From assembly GCA_000435535.1 (NCBI GenBank), contig FR884564.1, positions 25,795 to 82,057 on the forward strand: a DNA stretch of 56,263 nt, written 5' to 3'. This DNA is from Clostridium sp. CAG:575. GTDB taxonomy: Bacteria > Bacillota > Clostridia > TANB77 > CAG-508. Made by a program: the position numbers and the translations under genes. Under the pieces are notes generated by a model. That model was not told the origin of the DNA and searched no databases. It worked only from the letters and a program-made list of their open reading frames with translations. Of the stretch, positions 17,131 through 24,660 are shown piece after piece (positions within the stretch are counted from its first letter, which is position 1; the number at the start of each line of letters is the position of its first letter).

Positions 17131-17513
17131 AAGATTTGAGTGTATTAGAGTTTAGTGATTTAGTATATGAAAAACTAGAATCATTAAAATATAAACAAAT
17201 ATTAACAAATCCAACAACTACAAGTAAATTTCCTTGCTTAGAGTTACATACACCTTTGAAATCCGTAAACTTAACTGAAAATGCTTTTCCTATCCGTTCT
17301 ACATTTCAAATATCAATAACTTGTTGGAATGAAAAGCAACGTCAAGCAATGAAAATGGCAGATGAAGTTGATAAGAAACTTCAAGAACTTAATTTTACAA
17401 GGACAAATACCACTCCTGCAGTATATGACCAAATACTGCAAAAATACGGTATAACAATAACATTTGAGGTACGTTATAATTCAATAACGACCTCTTTTAA
17501 TTTTATAAGATAA
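17127..17513 (+). CDS. Tail terminator-like protein
   Basis: ATG 17127 is better spaced from AAGGAGG than ATG 17121. The 128-residue product has the mixed alpha/beta order and central strand (IRSTFQISITCWNE) of tail terminators that cap the tube, and it directly precedes the tail tube gene. Confidence 0.7.
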   Translation: MKDLSVLEFSDLVYEKLESLKYKQILTNPTTTSKFPCLELHTPLKSVNLTENAFPIRSTFQISITCWNEKQRQAMKMADEVDKKLQELNFTRTNTTPAVYDQILQKYGITITFEVRYNSITTSFNFIR

Positions 17514-17528
17514 TAGGAGGAATTTAAA

Positions 17529-17981
17529 ATGGATCCAAAAACAAGTACAATGACAAAACTATTCCATGCTGATACATTAGAAGATTTAAAATCAGCAGGA
17601 AAAAGAAAACAAATAGCTTTTGTACAAAGCATACCAGAATTTTTAAAAGCACCAGAAGGAATAACATATAGTGCTTTAGATATTCCAGATGAAAGACAAG
17701 CAGAAGGAAGACAAAAAGCAGAAAATCTAGAAATAGAAATATTATTTAAAGAAGACCAATATGATGAATTAAAAGCTGTACAAACAGCAAAAACAAATGG
17801 TTATTGGGCAATTCAATTACCAGAAAGTACATCAGAAGCTGGTAAACCATTAACATGGTACTTCACAGGTACATGTTATATAGGAATGAGTGAAATTGCT
17901 ATAGATGATATGTTAAAATCAAAGTTAACAATTTATAGAAGCTCAGAAATAACAGAAAGTAAAGGATTTCCCACAGAATAG
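17529..17981 (+). CDS. Major tail (tube) protein
   Basis: A 150-residue protein in the tail-tube position with a strong GGAGG site. Beta-rich core, including the GYWAIQLPES strand and the SKLTIYRSSEI end, typical of siphovirus tube proteins with an immunoglobulin-like or gpV fold. It should polymerise around the tape measure protein. Confidence 0.8.
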   Translation: MDPKTSTMTKLFHADTLEDLKSAGKRKQIAFVQSIPEFLKAPEGITYSALDIPDERQAEGRQKAENLEIEILFKEDQYDELKAVQTAKTNGYWAIQLPESTSEAGKPLTWYFTGTCYIGMSEIAIDDMLKSKLTIYRSSEITESKGFPTE

Positions 17982-17992
17982 TTCTACATTAA

Positions 17993-18070
17993 GTGCTAGG
18001 AGTAGGACGAAGAAAGTTACTAGCACAATAGATGAAAATATTGAGAAGGCAGAATAAGCCTTCTCTCTTT
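17993..18070 (+). terminator. Two hairpins between tail tube and tail chaperone
   Basis: GTGCTAG (17993-17999) pairs perfectly with CTAGCAC (18020-18026). A second stem, GAGAAGGC (18043-18050) with GCCTTCTC (18058-18065), is followed by a T-rich run and acts as a likely terminator. Partial termination here would lower chaperone output relative to the abundant tube protein; that is inference. Confidence 0.7.
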
Positions 18071-18090
18071 TGCAAAGGAGAGAATTAAAG

Positions 18091-18552
18091 ATGATTATAG
18101 AAACAAAAAATAAAACAATAAATTTAGTACTAAAAACAAGAAAAATAGTAGATATAGCTAATCTACTAAAAAATAAAAATTTTGAAGAAGCATTTACAAA
18201 AGCATATGCAATATGCGATAGAGAAGCTTTATCAAAAATAATATTTAAATTGGCAGAAAACGAAGATGGTAAAAGTGTATTTGTATCATCAGATGAAGTA
18301 TATGACTTTATGGACGAATGTAGAATAGAAGGAATAACAGCAAATGATTTATATGGAAAGATTGCAGAGGCATTGAATGAAGAGGGTTTTTTCAAAAAGA
18401 AAATGAACAAGAAAGAATTAAAAGAAATGACATCAAATCCTTTATCAACAATGAATATGAACGATTTAGTTCAAAAATCAGCAGAAAGTGCAATGAGCAA
18501 AATAGCAGAGAAACAATTTCAAGAACAGGGATTTCAAGGTTACGAGGCTTAA
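18091..18552 (+). CDS. Tail assembly chaperone, short form (gpG-like)
   Basis: ATG 18091 has AAAGGAG at good distance. The 153-residue helical protein lies between tube and tape measure genes, where siphoviruses encode gpG/gp17.5-type chaperones that coat the tape measure during assembly. A second frame, -1 relative to this one, continues behind it (see 18636), the usual G/GT arrangement. I found no classic heptameric slippery site in the overlap. Confidence 0.75.
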   Translation: MIIETKNKTINLVLKTRKIVDIANLLKNKNFEEAFTKAYAICDREALSKIIFKLAENEDGKSVFVSSDEVYDFMDECRIEGITANDLYGKIAEALNEEGFFKKKMNKKELKEMTSNPLSTMNMNDLVQKSAESAMSKIAEKQFQEQGFQGYEA

Positions 18553-18635
18553 ATGATATAGTTGAAAAAATAAAAGAGGCTCATAATTTAGTTGAATTAA
18601 TATATTCAATAGAGTCTCTAGCTTACTATTTTGAT

Positions 18636-18914
18636 ATGAGACCATATGAGTTTTGGAATAGTAGATATTCAGAAATAAATGCATATTGTCAAACACATCT
18701 TGTAAAAATAATTGATGATTTAAAGCGTGAAATTAATTTACAAGAAGCGGTAACAAATAAACTTATAAGAGCAGATAGTATGAGTAGAAATCCTAAAATA
18801 GTACCAATTAGAGATAATTACAAAGAATTATTTAAGGAAGAAGAACAGCAAACACAATCTCCAGAAGAAATTATAAGAAGAATGAGAGGTATAATGAAAG
18901 CAGAAAAAAATTAA
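18636..18914 (+). CDS. Tail assembly chaperone, T extension reached by -1 frameshift
   Basis: From ATG 18636 the frame encodes 92 residues, but it is open well upstream across the stop of the short chaperone (through at least 18450), and the upstream codons read like protein (GLNDIVEKIKEAHNLVE). No ATG, GTG or TTG starts this frame near 18552, so it is best read as the C-terminal half of a GT fusion produced by -1 frameshifting, with YYFDMRPYEFW matching the conserved core of this family. It differs from the CGG +1 events in this window. Confidence 0.7.
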   Translation: MRPYEFWNSRYSEINAYCQTHLVKIIDDLKREINLQEAVTNKLIRADSMSRNPKIVPIRDNYKELFKEEEQQTQSPEEIIRRMRGIMKAEKN

Positions 18915-18937
18915 AAAAATCATACTTTTTGACAAAA

Positions 18938-18971
18938 TTCGACACAAAAGTACAACTAAAAGTGATATAAT
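18938..18971 (+). promoter_or_regulatory. Promoter of the TTCGACA-N21-TATAAT class
   Basis: TTCGACA (18938-18944), 21-bp spacer ending TGa, TATAAT (18966-18971). Same layout as 7480 and 31474. It starts the accessory block inserted between chaperone and tape measure genes. Confidence 0.65.
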
Positions 18972-19005
18972 TTTCTTATAATAATATAAGAGGAGATGTA
19001 TTACT

Positions 19006-19254
19006 GTGAAATGTCCTAAATGTGGAAGTGAAAATATAAATTTTCAGATAATTAATGAACAAAAATTAGTTACAAAACATCACGGTTTACTTTGGTGGTT
19101 GTGTATTGGATGGTGGTGGATACCAATAAAATGGATTTTTTTAACTATCCCAGCATTATTAGCAGCAATATTTATAGGAAAAAGAAAAAAAATAAAGAAT
19201 ACTACAAAGACAATGCGTGTTTGTCAAAATTGTGGGCATACTTGGAAAGGGTAA
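19006..19254 (+). CDS. Zinc-ribbon membrane protein, 82 aa
   Basis: The GTG start at 19006 follows AGAGGAG. CPKCGSEN at the N-terminus and CQNCGHTW at the C-terminus form a zinc ribbon split by a tryptophan-rich membrane segment (WWLCIGWWWIPIKWIFLTIPALLAAIF). It has its own promoter and lies in an accessory block within the tail operon, so it is a lysogeny cargo candidate. The function is unknown. Confidence 0.65.
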   Translation: MKCPKCGSENINFQIINEQKLVTKHHGLLWWLCIGWWWIPIKWIFLTIPALLAAIFIGKRKKIKNTTKTMRVCQNCGHTWKG

Positions 19255-19313
19255 AATAAAACATTTATGAAAGGTATATAATTTTTTATAATAGAATAAA
19301 AGGAGTAATAAGC

Positions 19314-19679
19314 ATGGAAGAAACTAAGTATTATAAAATACCAATAAGTATGGTATCATTTTGGTTTTGGCTTGCTATAATGAGCATTTTTATAGCAATA
19401 AGTGGTGGAATATTGTTTTTTTTATTACTAATTCCTGTAATTGTGCTTGCTCAACTAAAAAATACTAACTATTTGTATAATGACAGAGAACTAATAATAA
19501 AAAAAGGATTAATTTTTAAATCTAATAGTAGCATTGCATTAAATAAGATAGAAGCAGTTAATGTTAAAATGAATTTACTAACAGTAATTGTCCAAGCTAA
19601 ACCAATATCATTAATGCATATAAAAAATTTAAATGAAGAATCAGACAAGTTTATAAAAAATTGGAATAAAAATAGGTAA
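19314..19679 (+). CDS. Bacterial PH-domain membrane protein, 121 aa
   Basis: Two adjacent N-terminal membrane spans (residues about 13-48) are followed by a small domain with the pattern of bPH_2/DUF304 proteins (NDRELIIKKGLIFKSNSSIALNKIEAV). It probably sits in the cell membrane. It belongs to the accessory block; role in lysogeny unknown. Confidence 0.65.
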   Translation: MEETKYYKIPISMVSFWFWLAIMSIFIAISGGILFFLLLIPVIVLAQLKNTNYLYNDRELIIKKGLIFKSNSSIALNKIEAVNVKMNLLTVIVQAKPISLMHIKNLNEESDKFIKNWNKNR

Positions 19680-19758
19680 ATGTATAATAAATTAGGATTC
19701 GTATTAGAGAAAAAAATAATAATAAAATATTTATACAGATACTATTAAGATATGAAGA

Positions 19759-19786
19759 AACACTTACTTAGGTAGGTGTTTTTTAT
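19759..19786 (+). terminator. Terminator in the accessory block
   Basis: AACACTTAC (19759-19767) pairs with GTAGGTGTT (19772-19780, one G-U), followed by TTTT. It ends the transcript of the two membrane-protein genes. The flanking bases 19680-19758 hold no clear feature. Confidence 0.75.
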
Positions 19787-19820
19787 TATGTAAAAATTTT
19801 AAAAAATTTTAAAATACCTC

Positions 19821-19849
19821 TTGACTTTTGCGGGAACATATTATAATAT
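19821..19849 (+). promoter_or_regulatory. Sigma-A-type promoter for the ribbon-helix-helix gene
   Basis: TTGACT at 19821-19826 and overlapping -10 candidates TATAAT (19842-19847, 15-bp spacer) or TAATAT (19844-19849, 17-bp spacer), right behind the terminator. Confidence 0.6.
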
Positions 19850-19855
19850 ATATGT

Positions 19856-20056
19856 GTGAACAAAAGTGAGGTGAGAAAAATAGAAAATAAAAAAATGGGT
19901 AGACCTACTACTAATCCTAAAAATGAAGAACTAAAAGTAAGAATATCTAAAGAAGATAAAGAGAAACTAGAATATTGTATTAATAATAGCAATAAAAATA
20001 AGTCAGAAATTGTCAGAGAAGGAATAGATAAGGTTTATAATGAAATAAGAAAGTAA
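19856..20056 (+). CDS. Ribbon-helix-helix (CopG/Arc-type) regulator, 66 aa or shorter
   Basis: The core GRPTTNPKNEELKVRISKEDKEKLE then SEIVREGIDKVY has the beta strand and two helices of ribbon-helix-helix DNA-binding proteins. The start is uncertain: GTG 19856 is only about 5-10 bases downstream of the -10, GTG 19871 or ATG 19895 are alternatives. It probably regulates its neighbours, including the antirepressor downstream. Confidence 0.65.
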   Translation: MNKSEVRKIENKKMGRPTTNPKNEELKVRISKEDKEKLEYCINNSNKNKSEIVREGIDKVYNEIRK

Positions 20057-20059
20057 AAG

Positions 20060-20157
20060 AAGAAACCCGTTACATATCTTGGCGGATACACGAGTTTCTT
20101 ACACATAGAAATTTTAGTTCCTACAAATATATTGTATCACAGTAGGACTGGAATTTC
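20060..20157 (+). ncRNA. Structured RNA leader with two long hairpins
   Basis: AAGAAACCCGT (20060-20070) pairs with ACGAGTTTCTT (20090-20100, one mismatch) and the 17-base arm 20108-20124 pairs with 20142-20157 apart from one bulge and G-U pairs. No T run follows either, so they are not simple terminators. The region is either a leader controlling the next gene or a small RNA. No known class recognised. Confidence 0.45.
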
Positions 20158-20188
20158 AATACAAAATTGAAAGGAAGGTCTTTTTATT

Positions 20189-20551
20189 ATGAAAAAATTA
20201 GAAATTGTTTATAAAACAAAAGGAATGTTTCATTGTGAAGAAACAGAAATGAGAATGAGTTTTGTTAAACCTATAGCAGAACTATGGGTCGGAACAAAAG
20301 AAAACGAAAAACTAGAAAAGTTGGTTAAATGGATAGAAAATGATTTAAGAAAGAGAACTTGGCTAGGCAAAGATGAAAAACTAGAAATAAGTGAATTTGA
20401 TAAGTATGTTATTGAATATGAAAGTCAAATAAACAAAAGAATTGATTCAAAAGTTTATAATATTTGTAAAAATGCTTATCAATTAGTTGAAGAAGGCAAA
20501 ACAACTTGGGAACAATTAATTAAAATTATTGAGAAAACAAAATGTATGTAA
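20189..20551 (+). CDS. Phage accessory protein of unknown function, 120 aa
   Basis: A 120-residue protein preceded by GAAAGGAAGG, without recognised domain. It is downstream of the structured leader and just before the antirepressor, so all may be one regulated unit. Confidence 0.55.
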   Translation: MKKLEIVYKTKGMFHCEETEMRMSFVKPIAELWVGTKENEKLEKLVKWIENDLRKRTWLGKDEKLEISEFDKYVIEYESQINKRIDSKVYNICKNAYQLVEEGKTTWEQLIKIIEKTKCM

Positions 20552-20580
20552 TTAATACTATAAAAGGAGGAAAAAGTATA

Positions 20581-21391
20581 ATGAATGAATTACAAATATT
20601 TAAAAATGAAGAATTTGGAGAAATTAGAAGTTTAGAAATAAACAATGAACCTTATTTTGTTGGAAAAGAAATTGCTACAATACTAGGATATAAAAATGGT
20701 AGTAGAGATATAAACAGACATGTTGATGAAGAAGATAGAATGGTAGTACCGTTTCGGTAGCACCTCAGGAATACAAGACACAACAGTAATAAACGAAAGT
20801 GGATTATATAGTTTAATAATGTCAAGTAAACTACCAAATGCAAAAAGATTTAAAAGATGGGTAACAAGTGAAGTATTGCCATCAATAAGAAAAACAGGTG
20901 GATACATAGCAGGGGAAGAAAATATGAATGAAGATGAATTAATCTTAAAGGCCATGAATGTATTAAATGCAAAAGTTGAAAACCTAAGAAATGAAAATAG
21001 AAACTTACTTGCAGAGAATGATAAAAAAGACCAACTTATTGGAGAATTAAAGCCAAAAGCAGATTATACAGATAGAATTTTGCAATGTGATGATTTAACT
21101 AAAGTAAATGTGATTGCATGTGACTATGGATTTACAGCACCTGAATTTAATAAGATGTTAAAGAAATTTAGCATTCAATATAAAGAAGGGGCTAGTTGGC
21201 TATTATACAAAAAATATAGAGGAAAAGGATACACACAAACAAAGACATTTGAATTTACTCATTCAAATGGAACACAAGGAAGTAGAACTAGTATGATGTG
21301 GACACAAAAAGGAAGATTATTCTTATATGAGTTCTTGAAGGCAAAAGGAATACTTCCAAGAATGGAAGAAGAACAAATATCAATATATTAA
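20581..21391 (+). CDS. Phage antirepressor (BRO-N plus KilA-C/ANT), +1 frameshift at CGG
   Basis: ATG 20581 follows AAAGGAGG. The 269-residue protein consists of an N-terminal BRO-N domain (about residues 1-100: NEEFGEIRSLEINNEP, then FVGKEIATILGYKN) and a C-terminal ANT/KilA-C domain (from about 140), joined by a helix. The zero frame stops at 20760: after VVPF the codon is CGG (20755-20757); without its C the frame gives GSTSGIQDTTVINESGLYSL, the conserved BRO-N core. Antirepressors counter the CI-type repressor during induction. In the zero frame only a 58-residue fragment would be made, so shift efficiency could set the induction threshold; that is inference. Confidence 0.88.
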
Positions 21392-21397
21392 CAATAA

Positions 21398-21422
21398 AGC
21401 ATCAGTTAAACTGGTGCTTTTT
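21398..21422 (+). terminator. Terminator before the tape measure gene
   Basis: AGCATCAG (21398-21405) pairs with CTGGTGCT (21411-21418, one G-U), followed by TTTT. Late transcripts must pass it to reach the tape measure gene unless another promoter exists. Confidence 0.75.
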
Positions 21423-21451
21423 ATAATGAAAATATGGAAGGAGGAATAACA

Positions 21452-24232
21452 ATGACAGTAGAAGAAATTGAGATAATTGTAACTGCAAAAGTAGAAGAAG
21501 CATTGAAAGAATTTGAAAAAATGTTACCTGCAATAAAAGAAAAAATGAAACAGGTTCAAGAAGCTTTTTCAAAAGTAGACACAAAGACAATGACTAGCAA
21601 ATTACATCAAGCAGTTAATTTTATGAAAAAGAAAATGCAAGACTTAAAAAAGAGTTCTGAAAACAATGAAATATCAATTAAAGTAAACAATAAAGATGCA
21701 CAAAAACAAATATCTCAAATAGAAAAAGAAATAGATAGTCTACAAAAGAAAATAACTAGTCGACAGTTAAAGTTAGATATTACTAATAATGCTTTAGATA
21801 AAATAAGAAATGATACAAATCAATCTGTAATAAAAGAAATTCCAGAGGCTGGAAATAAACAAATTAAGCAAGAAACATATCAAAAATTAGACAACAATGT
21901 TAATTATCAAAGTTTAGTTAAACAAAGCGATAAATTAAATAGTGAAATTGAAAAATATAACGAATTATTAAGCAGTGCAAAGTTTAAAATGGCAGAATTA
22001 GGACAACAAACATCACAGACATCAACTACTCAAAATAAATTGAGTAGTTTTTTTGGTGCATTAAAACCTGTTATTTCTAAAGTGACAAAAGAATGTCAAA
22101 AAATTAGTAAAAGTTTTTGTAATTTAATAAATCCATTAAATTACATAAAAAAAATAGTAGGTGGAATATCGAATAAATTAAAAGGAACTGGAACCACAGT
22201 GAAACAAGGTATAGGACATATTTTAAAATATGCTATGACATTATTTTCTTTAAGAAGTGTATATTCAGTATTAAGTAGCTGTGCTCAAAGTTGGCTATCA
22301 AGTCAAAATGCTGGTGCAAAACAATTAAGCGCAAATATTGAATATATGAAAAATTCCCTAGGAAGTGCATTAGCACCAGCTATAACTTATATTACAAACC
22401 TAGTATATAATATGATGAAAGCAATCCAATCAGTTATATATGCATTGTTTAGAGTAAATATATTTGCAAAAGCAAGTGCAAGTTCATATGCAAGTATGGC
22501 TGGAAGTGCGAAAAAGGCAAAAGAAGAATCAAAACAATTAGCAGGAGTTCACGATGAAATAAATAATGTACAATCTAATGATAGTTCAGATAGTGGAAGT
22601 GGTGGAAGTTCATCGCCAAGTTTTGACTTGTCAGGAATAGAAAATCAAATGTCGCCATTGGCACAAAAATTATATGATTTCTTTAAACCACTTGTTGATA
22701 GTTGGAATAAATATGGACCTGCTTTGGTAGAACAAATAAAAACAACAGCAGGACAAGTAACAACATTAATTTCAGCAGTATGGGGAAGTTTTGAAAAGAT
22801 AATTACAAATGGAACAGTATATACATCATTAGAATTAATTTTAGCAATTATAGGAAATATAGCCGAAGCTTTTGCAAATGCTTGGAATTATAACGGTAAT
22901 GGAGATGCAATAGTGCAGAATTTAGCAAATGCATTTAATAATCTATTAACAGCTATAAATAATGTAGTACAAAGTGAAGGATTTCAAAATTGGTTAAATA
23001 ATTGTTCAGACAAATTCAGAGTAATATCAGAAAAATTGTCAGAAATAGATTGGCAACCGTTAGTTGATGCATTGTCTAATATAGGACAAAATATAGGAAC
23101 ACTTGCACTAGATATATTAAGTGGATTAGTAGATATTTTTAAGTGGTTGGCGGAGAATCCAGGAGTAGCTGAAATAATACTAGCAATAGCGATAGCAATA
23201 GGAACAGTAAGTACGATAATAAGTATATTAGTTCCAATATTAACAGCATTTACGGCTATTTCAACAGCATTACATATCTCATTATTACCACTTATCGTAA
23301 TAATACTTTCTATAATAGCAGTTATAGCATTAATAGTAGTTGCTATAATGAATTGGGATTCTATAATTAGAGCATTAAAAGTCACTTGGGATTGGATTAA
23401 ACAAAAAGCAATAGAAATATGGAATGCAATAGCAGATTTCTTTAAAAATTTATGGCAAGGAATATGTGATACTGTAAAGAGTGTATGGAATGTAATTAAA
23501 GAGTTCTTGAGTAACTTATGGAACGGCATATTAAATATAGTAAAAACAGTATTTAATGCAGTAGCAACATTTTTTAGTAATATTTGGAATGGAATTAAAA
23601 ATGTAGTTTCAACAGTATGGAATGCTATAACAGGTACAATATCTAACGTAATAAATGGAATCAAGAATACTATTTCTAATGTATTAAATACAATTAAAAA
23701 TATATGGAATAATATTTGGACAGGACTTAAAACAACTGTAACAAATATATTTAATGGCATATGGAATACAATTAAAAACATTATAAATTCTATTTTAGGT
23801 GGAATAGAAGGAATGGCAAATGGAGTTGTAAATGGAATTAATACAGTTGTTAAAGCCCTAAATAAATTAAAATTTGATATTCCTGATTGGATTCCAGGAT
23901 TAGGAGGAAAAACATTTGGATTTAATATAGGAATGATACCAAGAGTATCAATACCAAGATTAGCTAAAGGTGGAGTATTAACAGAAGCAACAACAGTATT
24001 AGCTGGAGAATATTCAGGAGCTAAAACAAACCCAGAAATTATAACGCCACAAAATATAATGAGAGATACATTCGAAGATGTATTGTCTAATTATAGTGGA
24101 AATAATGATGATAGACCAATATATTTGACAGTAAATGTAGGAAATAAGAAATTAGGACAAATATTGTTAGAAGATTTAAGAGATAGAACAAGAAGAACAG
24201 GAAAAGACATAGAAGCTTTAGTAGGAGGATAA
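21452..24232 (+). CDS. Tail tape measure protein
   Basis: The 926-residue protein (start ATG 21452 behind GGAGG) sets tail length and is ejected with the DNA. It has an N-terminal coiled coil (to about 190), a Ser-rich linker (about 380-400), a very hydrophobic central stretch (about 575-635) with several membrane-span candidates, and then tandem 11-residue-type repeats built on WNxIxxxxxNIW (about 640-800). The end contains a Gly-rich segment (GLGGKTFGFNIG) and a folded C-terminus. Length and composition are typical; no lytic transglycosylase domain is apparent. Confidence 0.9.
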   Translation: MTVEEIEIIVTAKVEEALKEFEKMLPAIKEKMKQVQEAFSKVDTKTMTSKLHQAVNFMKKKMQDLKKSSENNEISIKVNNKDAQKQISQIEKEIDSLQKKITSRQLKLDITNNALDKIRNDTNQSVIKEIPEAGNKQIKQETYQKLDNNVNYQSLVKQSDKLNSEIEKYNELLSSAKFKMAELGQQTSQTSTTQNKLSSFFGALKPVISKVTKECQKISKSFCNLINPLNYIKKIVGGISNKLKGTGTTVKQGIGHILKYAMTLFSLRSVYSVLSSCAQSWLSSQNAGAKQLSANIEYMKNSLGSALAPAITYITNLVYNMMKAIQSVIYALFRVNIFAKASASSYASMAGSAKKAKEESKQLAGVHDEINNVQSNDSSDSGSGGSSSPSFDLSGIENQMSPLAQKLYDFFKPLVDSWNKYGPALVEQIKTTAGQVTTLISAVWGSFEKIITNGTVYTSLELILAIIGNIAEAFANAWNYNGNGDAIVQNLANAFNNLLTAINNVVQSEGFQNWLNNCSDKFRVISEKLSEIDWQPLVDALSNIGQNIGTLALDILSGLVDIFKWLAENPGVAEIILAIAIAIGTVSTIISILVPILTAFTAISTALHISLLPLIVIILSIIAVIALIVVAIMNWDSIIRALKVTWDWIKQKAIEIWNAIADFFKNLWQGICDTVKSVWNVIKEFLSNLWNGILNIVKTVFNAVATFFSNIWNGIKNVVSTVWNAITGTISNVINGIKNTISNVLNTIKNIWNNIWTGLKTTVTNIFNGIWNTIKNIINSILGGIEGMANGVVNGINTVVKALNKLKFDIPDWIPGLGGKTFGFNIGMIPRVSIPRLAKGGVLTEATTVLAGEYSGAKTNPEIITPQNIMRDTFEDVLSNYSGNNDDRPIYLTVNVGNKKLGQILLEDLRDRTRRTGKDIEALVGG

Positions 24233-24237
24233 AAATT

Positions 24238-24660
24238 ATGTTATGGAAATTAAATGGTAAATTAATGAAAACACCATCTACATATAAAGACAATATAGAA
24301 GACACAGACAATGATAGTTATACATCAAAAGTAACAGGAGCATTAATAGATAACCCAATAGCAATCGGAATGCTAAAGCTTGAAATGACTTGGGATTACT
24401 TATCAGAAGATGAAGCAGAAGAACTTTTGCAAGCAACATACCAAAATCCGATGATAGTAACAGTAAAATGTCCATCGGTTCAAGGTGGTATGTTAGAAAA
24501 TGCCAAATTCAGAGTAAGTAAAAGAACAAGTGAAATGCATAAAACAGGTAATGATGAAGACACTTCCAAATCAAAATGGAAAGTGTCTTTTAATTTGATG
24601 CAAAAAGAATTAACAGCACAGCAAAAAGCAACAGTAAATAAAGCAAAGGGGTTGAGTTAA
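24238..24660 (+). CDS. Small tail protein after tape measure, 140 aa
   Basis: A 140-residue protein between the tape measure and the large tail-tip gene, the place of distal-tail or tail-hub adaptor proteins. Contains LEMTWDYLSEDEAEELLQAT and a beta strand region GGMLENAKFRVSKRTS. It may link tube and tip; I do not recognise a named family. Its stop overlaps the next start (TAATG). Confidence 0.65.
   Translation: MLWKLNGKLMKTPSTYKDNIEDTDNDSYTSKVTGALIDNPIAIGMLKLEMTWDYLSEDEAEELLQATYQNPMIVTVKCPSVQGGMLENAKFRVSKRTSEMHKTGNDEDTSKSKWKVSFNLMQKELTAQQKATVNKAKGLS

Noticed and set aside
22984..23781. Long minus-strand open frame opposite the tape measure gene
   Set aside because: It mirrors the repetitive codons of the tape measure gene, lacks a ribosome binding site and reads as low-complexity Ile/Thr/Asn sequence.
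23400..23800. Repeats in the tape measure gene as a CRISPR array
   Set aside because: They are degenerate protein-coding WNxI-type repeats without identical direct repeats or unique spacers; no cas gene is present.
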